DNA from: CAVYXZ01 sp963772595
GTDB lineage: Bacteria; Chloroflexota; Anaerolineae; Aggregatilineales; Phototrophicaceae
Length of the DNA stretch: 64,000 nucleotides
NCBI GenBank assembly: GCA_963772595.1
Contig: CAVYXZ010000012.1
Span: 1-64,000, forward strand
Direction of reading: 5' to 3'
The notes beneath the pieces are model-generated. The model was given only the letters and a program-made list of their open reading frames with translations. It was not told the DNA's origin and did no database searches. The position numbers and the translations under genes were made by a program. Shown one piece after another: positions 35,396-45,397 of the stretch; positions within the stretch are counted from its first letter, which is position 1; each line of letters opens with the position of its first letter.

Positions 35396-37144
35396 TTATC
35401 CGCTGTTGGCTGCTAGCTGCAAGGTCGCATGTTCCATCAGGATGTCCGGGTCATCCCATCCTTTCTGCTGCATCAGGGCGTAGAAAGCGCGGCGGTAGAT
35501 CAACCGCACGTTGACCGAGACCGCGCCGTCGGGTGCTTCGAAGGTATAAGTCGAGCTATCGGTCGCCAGCGGCGCGATGCGGTTATCCTCGACAAGCGTC
35601 ACCGGACGCCAGAAAGCCCCGGTGGGAGTTTCGCCGGTCCAGTCGTCACGCAGCACTTTGGCGAAGGTCTTGCCCGGCAGGCCGCCGTAATCACCGGCCC
35701 AATCCGGGTTAGAGGAGCCGTCGAGCAGGGCCAGCGGCTGACCGTCGGCATCCAGCGCTTCGACCACCAGCATCATCGAGCGCAGCGGCACGCCGGTGGG
35801 CACGTCATGACCGGTCTTGTCATTGGTGATGCTGACCTCGACCTGAATCTGATCGTCCACACGCTCGGCATGAGCGTCCATCGTCACCGCGTTTTGCATA
35901 AACTGCTCGTCCGCCGCGCCCAGCATGGTGTGGTTGTGCAGCGGCTGGTAATCGCGCACCAGGCCGCCCTTATCCGGGAAGACGAACCAGTTGGAATCCG
36001 ACTGCGGCATGTGGCAGTCCTGGCAGGTCTGGCCGGTATTCGGGTCGCTGTAGGTGCTGTTGAGCCACTCGCCGTAGGAATTGTAGATGACCGTGCCGTT
36101 CGTCACTTCGCCCATGCCGACCACGCCGCCAAAGACGCCGACGTGACAGGCCGCGCAGAACTCGCTGCTGGAAAGCTGGGGCAGATAGCTGTCCTGCCGG
36201 TTGACATCGACCAGGGTGCCGAAGAAGACCTGCTGGCTCTCGTTGTCGTTTTCCGGGCGCAGCAGCCGCATTGACAGAATCCCCGGCATGTCCGGCAGGG
36301 GCATGTGAGTCTCCGGGTCGATGACCACTTCAACGGTTTTATGGCAGATTTCGCAGCTAATGCCCTCCAGGGCGTCCCCGCTCAGGGCCAGTGGTCGGGC
36401 CGGCGGATCAATCACGCCGTTGGCCCGCTGAATGGTCAGGTCGGTATGGCAGCCGGACCAGGCGCAGTTTTTCGTGTTGGGCGACTGCGAGGCGATGGGC
36501 GTGTGGCAGGTGGCGCAGTTCCCGGCGCGGCCCGGATTATCCACCATGAAGCCCGGCCCGGTGTAGGGCTGGTTCGGGTCCGGCGGCAGGGGGATGCCCG
36601 TGCTGTCAAACTTGACCGGTTGGCCGTAGTCGCCGTCGCGGTTGGTGCCGGTGTACATGTTGAGGAACTTGTGATTGATGGCCGAGCGCGAGTGCTGGTC
36701 CATCTTCCACTCGTTGTACTCACGGTGACACTGGCCGCAGGCTGCGGAGCCATCCACGCCGTCGAAGGAGTACCAGTTGTAATCGCTGTGATCGCGCTGC
36801 GGCAGCGGCTTCAAGCTGATGGTGATGTCGTTCGCGCTGCTGCTGCTGTCCAGCGTTGCGTAACCGATATAGTAATTATCGGTCCAGGCGGTGAGGACCA
36901 GCGGCGTTGGACCTTCGACTGTGTTGAAGGTAAACGCGCCGTCGTCCGTCGTCTCAGTGGTGATGGGGGTGCCCTGAATCTGGACGATGGCCCCGGCCAG
37001 CGGCAAACCGTCGGCATTGATTACGATGCCTGAAAGCGAGGTGGGCAGTGCTGCCGGGCTGTCTTGTGCGGAAAGCCCGGCGGTCATCAGACCAGCCAGG
37101 ATCAGGAATGCGCCCCCAATAAACAATAACTTTATCTTGTTCAT
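35396..37144 (-). CDS. Secreted multiheme c-type cytochrome with N-terminal carboxypeptidase-regulatory domain
   Basis: A 582-residue exported protein. Signal peptide at 1-26 (LLFIGGAFLILAGLMTAGLSA); a beta-sandwich of the CarboxypepD_reg type at about 36-112; six heme-attachment sites at 136 (CGQCH), 210 (CATCH), 227 (CAWSGCH, a C-x4-CH site), 264 (CEICH), 330 (CAACH) and 374 (CQDCH); then a C-terminal beta domain (VSITNDKTGHDVPTGVPLRS) as in cytochrome c554-type proteins. Such proteins act in extracytoplasmic electron transfer. It sits inside the ABC operon: seven bases after OppC and four before OppF, so cotranslation is likely. Family known, role with a transporter unknown. Confidence 0.88.
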   Translation of the reverse strand: MNKIKLLFIGGAFLILAGLMTAGLSAQDSPAALPTSLSGIVINADGLPLAGAIVQIQGTPITTETTDDGAFTFNTVEGPTPLVLTAWTDNYYIGYATLDSSSSANDITISLKPLPQRDHSDYNWYSFDGVDGSAACGQCHREYNEWKMDQHSRSAINHKFLNMYTGTNRDGDYGQPVKFDSTGIPLPPDPNQPYTGPGFMVDNPGRAGNCATCHTPIASQSPNTKNCAWSGCHTDLTIQRANGVIDPPARPLALSGDALEGISCEICHKTVEVVIDPETHMPLPDMPGILSMRLLRPENDNESQQVFFGTLVDVNRQDSYLPQLSSSEFCAACHVGVFGGVVGMGEVTNGTVIYNSYGEWLNSTYSDPNTGQTCQDCHMPQSDSNWFVFPDKGGLVRDYQPLHNHTMLGAADEQFMQNAVTMDAHAERVDDQIQVEVSITNDKTGHDVPTGVPLRSMMLVVEALDADGQPLALLDGSSNPDWAGDYGGLPGKTFAKVLRDDWTGETPTGAFWRPVTLVEDNRIAPLATDSSTYTFEAPDGAVSVNVRLIYRRAFYALMQQKGWDDPDILMEHATLQLAANSG

Positions 37145-37151
37145 CTTTCGC

Positions 37152-38345
37152 CTAAGTCGTCGCGTAAGGATCTGCGGCGTCGCGCAGGCCGTCTCCCATA
37201 AAATTGAAGCCCAGCACTGCTACTACGATAAATACGATAGGTGCCAGGATCCAGGAGTTCTGGCCCAGCGTTTGAATGTCTTGCGTGTTGCGCATCATCA
37301 AGCCCCAACTGATGAGCGGCTCGGTGATGCCGATGCCCAGGAAGCTCAGGAAGGATTCGGCCAGGATCACGCCAGGGATCGACAGGGTCAGGATGACGAT
37401 GACGTGGCTGAGGACGTTGGGGTACAGGTGGCGCAGGATGATACGCCGGTCTGACGCGCCCATTTCCTTCGCCGCCAGGATGAAATCTGTCTCGCGCAGT
37501 GAGAGCACTTTAGCGCGCACCTCGCGGGCCAGCACCGTCCAGGACAGCAGCGCGAAGATACAGGCCATGATGACGAAAACGGTGAAGGAATCCGCCGTCT
37601 TGGGCACCAGGGCCGCCAGCGCCATCCACAGCGGCAGGCTGGGGAAGGCCGCCACAAACTCGGTAAAACGCTGGAGCGCGTTATCCACCCAGCCGCCGTA
37701 ATACCCTGACGCGACGCCCAGAATCGAGCCGAAGACGATGCTGATGAGCGTGCCAAAGAGGCCCATGCTCAGGGAGATGCGTCCGGCTTCGCAGGCTTTG
37801 CCCCACAGGTCGCGGCCCAGTTTGTCCGTGCCCAGCAGATAGACCGTGCCGCCGTCTTCCACGCCGTAAAGGTGCAGGTTCGAGCTGATCCCCAGGATCT
37901 TGTACTCTGCCCCCTGCACAAAGAAGTGGATGTCATAGGCGGTGCTGGTATCTTCCACCCATTTCACCTGAAAAGTGGCTGGGTCCAGTTCATAGGTATA
38001 GTTGTAGACAAAGGGGCCAGGGTGGAAGACGCCGTTAGCGTCAGTAAAAAAGTGGATCTGCTGCGGCGGGGTGAAGGCGTTAGGCAGGTCGATTTTGTAC
38101 AATGAGGTCGGGCAGAAGAAATCCGCCAGCACCGCCAGCAGCACCAGCATGGCGACCATAAAGCCGCCGACAATCGAGATCTTGTTGCGCCGGAAGCGCC
38201 GCCAGACCAGATGGAAATAACCCTCGCTCTCGTGTTCCCCAATCACCGTTTCGCCCAGAGAGGCGATCTGCGATCCCTCGCCATTGGAGAGGTAGCCTTC
38301 GCTTGGTTCGGCCACGAAATGGCCGCCTGGTGTCTCGTCAGTCAT
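37152..38345 (-). CDS. Opp/Dpp-type ABC permease (OppC-like)
   Basis: A 397-residue inner-membrane permease. The cytosolic tail precedes a first membrane segment (ISIVGGFMVAMLVLLAVLADFF), an extracytoplasmic insert of about 80 residues, and five further segments. The EAA motif lies in REVRAKVLSLRETDFILAAKEMGAS. SFLSFLGIGITEPLISWG is typical of OppC/DppC. It follows OppB by 20 bases. Confidence 0.92.
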   Translation of the reverse strand: MTDETPGGHFVAEPSEGYLSNGEGSQIASLGETVIGEHESEGYFHLVWRRFRRNKISIVGGFMVAMLVLLAVLADFFCPTSLYKIDLPNAFTPPQQIHFFTDANGVFHPGPFVYNYTYELDPATFQVKWVEDTSTAYDIHFFVQGAEYKILGISSNLHLYGVEDGGTVYLLGTDKLGRDLWGKACEAGRISLSMGLFGTLISIVFGSILGVASGYYGGWVDNALQRFTEFVAAFPSLPLWMALAALVPKTADSFTVFVIMACIFALLSWTVLAREVRAKVLSLRETDFILAAKEMGASDRRIILRHLYPNVLSHVIVILTLSIPGVILAESFLSFLGIGITEPLISWGLMMRNTQDIQTLGQNSWILAPIVFIVVAVLGFNFMGDGLRDAADPYATT

Positions 38346-38365
38346 CGTCTAATCAACTCCCAGCA

Positions 38366-39361
38366 CTAGGTGTAGCGAATACGTGGATCGAGAACAGATA
38401 AGAAAATATCAGCCAGCAGCGCCCCGGCCAGGATCATGAAGCCATAGAGCAGCAGCAGCGAGCCAGAGACGTAGATGTCCTGGTTGACCAGCGACTCGTA
38501 GAACAGCGGCCCCATGGTCGGCAAGCCGAGCACGATGGCGACCTCTAACTCGCCCTGGATCATGTAGGGCAGCACCGTGCCCTGATAGGCGACGATGGTG
38601 TGCAGCGCGTTGGGGACGGCGTGGCGCACGATGACCGTGCGTTCGCGCAGCCCTTTGGAGCGGGCCGTCTGGACGTATTGTGCGCCCAGCACATCGAGCA
38701 AGTTGCCGCGCATCACGCGCATGTTATAGGCCACACCGCCCAGCCCGGCGATGACCAGCACCGGCCAGATATGCCGGAACATGTCAAGCACTTTGTCGAT
38801 GCTCCAGGGGGCGAAGACAAACTGCGGCGAATAGAAATTCGATATGCTGGGTTGGTGTAAATCTATAACGAGAATATATAAAAATATGATCGCTATCGAA
38901 AATCGAGGGATTGACGTAAAGAGGAAGGCAAAGATCGCCCCCAGCGTATCCCAGACGCCATATTTGCGTGGCGCGACAAAAATGCCCATGCCAACGCCGA
39001 CAACCGTCGAAATCAGGTGGGCCAGTACCGCGATCAGCAGGGTTTTGGGCAGGCGGTCCGCGACCAGTTCGCCGACATCTTTACGATAGGCAAAAGAGTA
39101 GCCGAACTTGCCTTCGGTGACGATCCCCTTGATCCAGATGACGAACTGGGTCGCTACCGGTTTATCCAGGTCGTACTGCTTGCGCACAATGTCAGCCGCT
39201 TTTTCCGCGTCTTCCTGCGGCATCCCCTGGTTAATCAGGTACTGCTGGTAGCGGCTGGCGAAATCGCCCGGTGGCAGCTTGATAACCACAAAGGACACCA
39301 CCGCGATACCGATCAAGACGAAGATTGCGATCACGACTCGGCGAAGAATGTAATTTAACAT
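38366..39361 (-). CDS. Opp/Dpp-type ABC permease (OppB-like)
   Basis: A 331-residue permease with six membrane segments. N-terminal MLNYILRRVVIAIFVLIGIAVVSF is the usual OppB opening, and the EAA loop is in YVQTARSKGLRERTVIVRHAVPNAL. It forms the channel with OppC. The 187-base gap from OppA contains a 29-base family A palindrome that could uncouple its expression from OppA. Confidence 0.92.
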   Translation of the reverse strand: MLNYILRRVVIAIFVLIGIAVVSFVVIKLPPGDFASRYQQYLINQGMPQEDAEKAADIVRKQYDLDKPVATQFVIWIKGIVTEGKFGYSFAYRKDVGELVADRLPKTLLIAVLAHLISTVVGVGMGIFVAPRKYGVWDTLGAIFAFLFTSIPRFSIAIIFLYILVIDLHQPSISNFYSPQFVFAPWSIDKVLDMFRHIWPVLVIAGLGGVAYNMRVMRGNLLDVLGAQYVQTARSKGLRERTVIVRHAVPNALHTIVAYQGTVLPYMIQGELEVAIVLGLPTMGPLFYESLVNQDIYVSGSLLLLYGFMILAGALLADIFLSVLDPRIRYT

Positions 39362-39467
39362 GCCACCTCCGAAACAAACTGCTGCGCCTAATTATGTGGC
39401 AGTCTAAACCTTTTTCAAAATGATCCGTTTATTTCAGCCCTGGCATCAATCCGCCGGGCGTTGGTCT

Positions 39468-39496
39468 GTAAGGGCACAGTCATGCTGTGCCCTTAC
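39468..39496. repeat. Perfect family A palindrome between oppA and oppB
   Basis: Arms GTAAGGGCACAG and CTGTGCCCTTAC (12 bp, perfect) with a TCATG loop. In an operon gap such a stem can stabilise the upstream mRNA or attenuate downstream genes. Confidence 0.8.
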
Positions 39497-39548
39497 AGAA
39501 ATGGTTCTCAGGATGTTGGAGGCTTGCGCCCCCAACCCGACTAAACGA

Positions 39549-41658
39549 TTACATACTGCTGTCGTACATCGGAATGGTGTCCGGACGGTTCTCAGGCAGC
39601 TGCTGATCCACCGGTGTCCACAACTGATCAAGCAGGATGGCATCTTCCACCCACTGATAGAGGAACACAGGCGTGCCCGCCGGAATGTTCTTGAAGCGCT
39701 TGCCAATGCCGAGGCCATAGCGCCCGACGAAAACGCCCAGCTTATAGACGTTCTCGGTATAGATCTGGTTGTACTGGCTCATCAGAGCATTGCGGCCATC
39801 GTTGTCATAGACACCGCGATACTGCTGCACGATGTCGACCAGGTCCTGCTCGAAGGGCAGCAGTTCGCGATCTGCACCGCCACGATGGTCGTTGTAGCTG
39901 TCGGTGAGCGGTGCCAGCGCGGTGACGTTCTTGTACGGCAGGGCGAATTCCTGCCCGCCGCGATCAACCTTCACATCCCAGGTACCGGCCTGGTCGGTGG
40001 CGGTGCCGGTGGCGCTGTCCATGATACGTTCATTGATCTGGATACCCACCGCGCCCCACTGGTTGACCAGGGCTTCGGCAACACTCTGTGTCTCGGCGGC
40101 GTCCTGCGAGGCCCGCATCTGGAGGATGATCGGCTGGCCCGCCATCGGACCGTCGGCGAATTCACGAATGCCATCGCCATCGGTATCCATCAGGCCCATC
40201 TCATCCAGCAGGGCATTGGCCGAATCGACATCAAAGGGATAGTAAACCACCGATTCACGGTTGAATTCGGGCGACCCAGGATAGAGTCCACCCGCCCAGC
40301 CGCGCAGGAAGGGGCCACGCATGATGGATTGAGCAATACCGTCACGGTCGGTAGCATAGCTCAGTGCCTGACGGAAACGCAGGTCTCTGAGCAAAGTTCG
40401 CACTGCCGTATCTCGGTCTTGATCTTCTATACCATAGTTCAAGGCGTAGTTAAACGACACCATGTAGCCGAGCAGTTCCGGCCCCCAGGAGATGCGTAAA
40501 GGTGGCGTCGTCTTTCTGCGCATTGGTCATGGCCTCGACGAAGGTGCTGGGGTTCTCCAGGTTCATCTCATCGCAGTCGCCCGCGATGGTGCAGAGATCA
40601 CGCCCGATGCCGCTGGGGCCTTTACGGTACTGGATTTCATCGAAGTAAGGCAGCTGATTGCCGTCCTCATCGACCTTCCAGTAGTAGGGGTTGCGGCGCA
40701 TAATCATCAGTTCGTCGGTCTTGTATTCGGTGATGACCCAGGGTCCCATCGTCACCAGGGGCAGATCCTCCGGTGCGGGGAAGTCAGCGAAATCCTGATA
40801 GCTCGGTGCCGGATCCGCTTCGCTGAACTTGGGATGATGCGAAGCAAGCTGGTGCTTCGGCATGACGTGGAAAACGTCTTCCGCCAGGTTGTACCACATA
40901 TCCAGCGGCTTGGAGACCGGGAAGGTGAAGCGGATGGTGTAGTCGTCCACTTTTTCCAGTGTGGCCGGTTTGTCGTCCCAGGTCCAGGCGTCAATGTGCC
41001 GTGGCGCGTTGACGTTTTCATCCAGGACATAGCCTTCCCAGGTGAACATCACGTCATCGGCGGTGAAGGGCACGCCGTCGGACCATTTCGCACCTTCAAT
41101 CAGGTGCATGGTCAACTGCATCCCGTCATCGGACCACTCCCAGCTTTTCGCCAGCTCGGGGAAGGGTTCGATATCCTGATCGGCACGGTACAGGGGGCCG
41201 GTCTTGACCAAGGCCTGGTAGCGGCTCGTGTAGGATTCAATGCCGAACCAGCCCATCGTCGTCCCGGCCATGTCGTTGTACCCGGCGGTCGGGCAAGCCG
41301 AAAAGCCGCGGAACACATCGCCATAGACACCGATGCCGTCCTGCATCGCGCCGGTCAGGTAGACCTGCGGTTCAGCGGGCAGACGGTCTTCGACGGGCGG
41401 TAGGTCGCCAGAAGCCACGAAGGAATCCAGCGAGGGGGCCTGATGATATTCAGGCAGGGCTTCATAGGTCACAATCTGGTCAATGGGCATCCGGTTGACT
41501 TCGCCGCCGCCCAGACCGAGATCATTCGGTTCTGGATACGGAATCGGGGCTGCAACCGAAGCCTGCGCCAGAGCCGGCATGACCGCTGCTGCCCCCATGA
41601 ACATCATGAGTAAAACGAGGGCAGCGAGTACGGGCCATCGTGCTTGACGGAGTTTCAT
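39549..41658 (-). CDS. Opp/Dpp-type solute-binding protein (OppA-like, SBP_bac_5; one frameshift)
   Basis: About 703 residues, secreted. Signal peptide (WPVLAALVLLMMFMGAAAVMPALA). SBP_bac_5 features: LAKSWEWSDDGMQLTMHLIEGAKWSDGVPFTADDVMFTWE and FRQALSYATDRDGIA. It is longer than usual for OppA (about 540), consistent with members that bind larger ligands. A missing base near 40500 splits it after DDATFT; the other frame continues RISWGPELLGYMVSFNYAL. A strong AGGAGG lies nine bases before ATG 41658. Confidence 0.88.
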
Positions 41659-41786
41659 ATGGTACTCCTCCTAAAGAGTGTAAAGAGAACGGACTATTGC
41701 TATGTTCACTTTTACGATTAACGCTGCGTTCGATCTATAAGCCTCACCTCCTTGGCAATGATCGAGTTCCCCCTCGACCTGTGTAC

Positions 41787-42802
41787 TCAATGTACATCTT
41801 CATACAGCCAGCACGCGGTTTCGTGCCCCGGCTGTACCTCGCGCAGCAGGGGTTCCTGCTCGTGACAGATTTTCATGGCATGGGGGCAGCGCGGCGCAAA
41901 AGCGCAGCCCGGAATAATATCGGTTGGCAATGGCACCATCCCTTTAATCGGCACCAGATCTTTTCGCCTTTGCGGCCCAATACCGGGACTGAGTTCAACA
42001 GGCCAACAGTGTAGGGGTGAAGCGGGTTATGGAAGAGTTCGCGCTTGTCGGTGTATTCGACGATCTTGCCCAGGTACATGACGGCCACTTCAGACGCCAT
42101 CTGCGAGACCACCCCCAGGTTGTGGGTAATGATGATGATGGAGGCGTCGAAATCGGCCTGGAGTTCGTTCATCAGATCCAGAATCTGTGCCTGGACCGTC
42201 ACGTCCAGCGCAGTGGTGGGTTCATCAGCGATCAATATTGAGGGATTGCAGGACAGGGCCAGGGCGATCATGACGCGCTGGCGCATCCCGCCGCTGAGCT
42301 GGTGCGGGTATTCGTGCAGCCGCTGTTTCGGTGCGCTGATCTGGACTTTGGTCAACATCTCCAGGGCGCGGTCCAGCGCGTCTTTGTGGCTCAGCTTCTG
42401 GTGAAGCTGCACCGCCTCGGCAATTTGATCACCGACCGTGTAGAGGGGGTTCAGCGACATCATCGGTTCCTGGAACACGATGGCGATTTCGCCGCCCCGG
42501 ATCTCGCGCATCTCCGGGCCGAGCGGATCGAGCTTGGCGAGGTCGATGACTTTGCCGCTGCGGCGGCTGTGCAGGTTGATCTCACCTTCGACGATTTTAC
42601 CCGGCGGTGTTTGGATCAGGCGCATGACCGACATGGCCGTGACGCTCTTGCCGCAGCCGCTTTCGCCGACCAGGCCCAGCGTGCGTTTGCGCGGCAGAGT
42701 CAGGTTGACACCGTCCAGCGCGCGCACGGTGCTGTTTTCGAGGTAGAAATAGGTCTTGAGGTTCTTGATCTCCAGGACAGGTTCTGCACTTGCTTCGGAC
42801 AT
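41787..42802 (-). CDS. Opp/Dpp-type ABC transporter ATP-binding protein (OppD-like; one frameshift)
   Basis: About 338 residues. Walker A GESGCGKS, signature LSGGMRQR, Walker B ILIADEPTTALD. ATG 42802 is preferred: GAGGG lies ten bases upstream. A missing A in the run at about 41960 (GEKIW should be GEKDLVP) shifts the frame; corrected, it ends GCAFAPRCPHAMKIC and QPGHETACWLYEDVH, the normal oligopeptide ATPase tail, with the stop at 41787. First gene of the operon. Confidence 0.9.
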
Positions 42803-43172
42803 GCTCAAATTCCCTCTGAGATCGCCAATCAGGAGACCCAATGACTTAATTGCAGAACAGCGGGCGTTGGGCCAGACACCCCGTTATGAAACTGTCGAAC
42901 TGTGTAGAACGAAACGCATATCCGGCAAACATGCGTGTAAGATACAGGATTTCAGAGTGAGCAGCAGAAAGCGGAATAGTCAGAATTTGCACTGACCAGA
43001 TTTTGCAATGACATATTCTGGCAATCATGTTAAAGTCTGTATGGCCTGAAGAAAACAATTGTACAATAATTCAAGAGCTACTCAGGCATATTTAAACATC
43101 AATGCGTGCGGTTGTCAAGTGAAATACCTTTGAAACGAACACGCCAGGATGTTCATTCGAACAAAGCAGCTT
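42803..43172. promoter_or_regulatory. Divergent control region between the opp operon and its regulator gene
   Basis: This 370-base, AT-richer region separates the opp operon from the divergent DeoR-LacI hybrid gene. Overlapping palindromes ACAATTGT (43055-43062) and TTGTACAA (43059-43066) lie near the middle and are candidate operators. No gene is seen. Clear promoter hexamers could not be assigned. Confidence 0.45.
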
Positions 43173-44220
43173 ATGAATAAAACAGAACGCCAACAACACA
43201 TCATCCAGCTTATCGGGCAATCCGATGAGCAGCAGTTCGTCGGCACGCGCGAGCTTGCGCAGCGTTTCGGTGTTTCGGAGATGACCGTACGGCGCGATTT
43301 GCACGAACTTTCGCAGGACGGTTTGCTGCAACGCCAGCACGGCGGAGCCACGCCGCTGCGCCGTTCGCAGGCTGAAATGCGCAAAGAAGTCGGTATTGTG
43401 CTGGTCTCGAAGACCGGTAAGTACAGCGATCCCTTCTTCAACGCCATTCTGGAAGGCGCGGACCGCCGCTTGCAGGAACTGGGCTATCGCATGTCCTACA
43501 TCAACATGCAGTCGCCCATTGTCACGGCGGCGCAGGCCCGCGACCTACTGCAATCCAATCCGGTGGATGGGATCATTCTGGTGGGCTTCCTGGGCATCGA
43601 CAGCATTGAGTATCTGAAGACCAATGTGCGTGCGCTTGTCCAGACGAGCGATCCGATCAGCCAGGATATGGATACCATTACCTTCGATGGCTACTACGGG
43701 GTGCGCCTGATGGTCGATCATCTGGTGAGGCGTGGCTACCGCCGTCTGAGCTTCATTTCCGGGGGGACCGACCTGCGCCAGAAAGCCTTCATCGACGGGG
43801 TGCGGGCCAATCACCTGCCTATTGACCAGGAGCATCTGGTGCTGGTGCCCTATGGCTTGGATGGCTGGACGCCGGACCTGGGACATACCGGGGCAGCGCG
43901 GCTGATGTCCCTGCCGGAGCCGCCCGACGCGATTGTCTGCGCTTCGGACCGGCTGGCAATCGGGGTGATCCAGTGGCTGCACCAGAACAACTACAATGTG
44001 CCAGGGGATGTGGCTGTCACCGGTTTTGACAACATCGCCGATTTCGGCCTTCACCGTACCTGCCCTGACGACGGTTCACGTTCACAAGGAGTTGATGGGG
44101 GCACTGGCCGCCGAACGCGCCGTGAAGCGTATCGAAAACGACGACGAGATCCCGCTGTATATCCAGACGCCGACTGCCCTGGTGATCCGCCAGTCCTGCG
44201 GCAGCGATGGATCGGGCTGA
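43173..44220 (+). CDS. DeoR-HTH / LacI-type sugar-binding hybrid regulator (one frameshift)
   Basis: About 349 residues. The N-terminal 55 residues form a DeoR helix-turn-helix (TRELAQRFGVSEMTVRRDL, then LLQRQHGGATP). The remainder is a periplasmic-binding-protein fold as in LacI (VGIVLVSKTGKYSDPFFNAI, DAIVCASDRLAIGVIQ, GDVAVTGFDN). A frameshift near 44055 is followed in the next frame by TVPALTTVHVHKELMG, the standard LacI ending. ATG 43173 is taken; ATG 43149 is possible. Being divergent from the opp operon it probably controls that operon in response to a sugar. Confidence 0.85.
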
Positions 44221-44237
44221 TTCCGGCGCGTGCTTCA

Positions 44238-44855
44238 ATGCGATACTGGCTGCGCCCGGTTCTCCTGCTGATGCTGCTGCTGGCCCTGCCGATCTTCATT
44301 ATGCGGGCACAACCCTATACCGACCGCGCCGACGACTTGCAGCAGGAGGACTGTGTCGCCCCCTGTTTCATGAGCATCCGTCCCGGTTGGACCAGCATGA
44401 GCCAAGCCTATTATTCACTGGCGGGCCATGCCTGGGTCGCCAACACGGCTGAGCAGTTCCCCTCGCTGGTGCGCGAAGCCAGCCTCTTCGGCGCAGGCAT
44501 CCCGCGCACCGTCGTCCGCTGGCGCTGGAACGAGGGCCTGCCGGACTGGATCGACACTGCGGAGCCGGGCACCGTAACGCTGGAAGATTATGACGTGCTG
44601 AACATCGCTATCGACACGCATCTGGCGCTGGGTGAGGTCCTGCTGGCCTTCGGCGAGCCGGACGAAAGCCGCTATGTTCCCAATGGTTCCGATTTCGCTT
44701 ATACCGGCTGGTACGCTGACGAGGGCCTGCTTATCAGTGCTGAAGGTCCCTGCCCGCTCTGGAATCGCTACACTCTGCCGGTGCAGGTCAGCTTTCGTCC
44801 ACAGCCACCGCGCCTGAGCGATGACCTGGTGCCGCAGACAGCGGTCTGTACGTAG
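44238..44855 (+). CDS. Secreted or membrane-anchored protein of unknown function
   Basis: A 205-residue protein starting MRYWLRPVLLLMLLLALPIF, a signal peptide or anchor. Two cysteines follow at once (EDCVAPCF). The rest (SMSQAYYSLAGHAWVAN, DTHLALGEVLLAFGEPDESRY) has no recognised family. It begins 17 bases after the regulator. Similar proteins with LGxPxS-type segments occur in families in Chloroflexota, but I can name none. Confidence 0.6.
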   Translation: MRYWLRPVLLLMLLLALPIFIMRAQPYTDRADDLQQEDCVAPCFMSIRPGWTSMSQAYYSLAGHAWVANTAEQFPSLVREASLFGAGIPRTVVRWRWNEGLPDWIDTAEPGTVTLEDYDVLNIAIDTHLALGEVLLAFGEPDESRYVPNGSDFAYTGWYADEGLLISAEGPCPLWNRYTLPVQVSFRPQPPRLSDDLVPQTAVCT

Positions 44856-44875
44856 AGCAGCACCTCCCGCCGGGC

Positions 44876-44895
44876 GGACATGGCGTGCCGTGTCC
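44876..44895. repeat. CCTAC-flanked palindrome, family A
   Basis: GGACA-TGGCGTGCCG-TGTCC followed by CTACA; stem differs from other copies but the CCTAC flank is kept. Confidence 0.55.
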
Positions 44896-44948
44896 CTACA
44901 ACCCGGTTGAAGGGGGCTGCGTATAGGGAATAACACAAAGGAGGCGCT

Positions 44949-45350
44949 ATGTTACAGGTCCTCATTATGATTCTCTTCTTCCTGGCAGGCCTGAGCGGGC
45001 TGGGTTTCATGGCCGGGGTCTTCGTCTATGCCTTTGGCGGGCCAATGTATTTCTTTGGCATGGCGGCGATGGCCTTCATGACGCTGCTGTGGGCGGGCGC
45101 TGGCCTTGTGTTGCAGCGTTTCTTGCCGCATCCTCAACAGCAGCAGGTGATGGCCCGCGCCGAAAAAGCCAAGCGCGGCGCGACCGACATGTACAGCCTG
45201 ATCGACCGGCTGGTGGACGAACTGACGCCGGACGAGCGCCGTTATCTGGAGCAGCGCCTGGGCGATGCGCCGCGTGACGATGGCGAGGATCTCAGCACCA
45301 CACTCGAAGCCCTGCTGAGCCAGCGTGAGGAAAACCGCCTCAGCGAGTAG
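44949..45350 (+). CDS. Small two-segment membrane protein
   Basis: A 133-residue protein with two membrane segments (VLIMILFFLAGLSGLGFM, YFFGMAAMAFMTLLWAGAGL) and a cytosolic charged tail with a helix DRLVDELTPDERRYLEQRL. This tail occurs in SHOCT-like or regulatory short domains. GGAGG precedes the start. No function can be assigned. Confidence 0.65.
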   Translation: MLQVLIMILFFLAGLSGLGFMAGVFVYAFGGPMYFFGMAAMAFMTLLWAGAGLVLQRFLPHPQQQQVMARAEKAKRGATDMYSLIDRLVDELTPDERRYLEQRLGDAPRDDGEDLSTTLEALLSQREENRLSE

Positions 45351-45397
45351 AGATTGTCCACACCACCCATATCCGACACTATCTGAAAGGCAGCCCT

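Noticed and set aside
43149..44855. One long protein from the regulator into the secreted protein
   Set aside because: The joined frame arises from a shift near 44055; the regulator ends properly in another frame at 44220 and the next protein begins with its own signal peptide.
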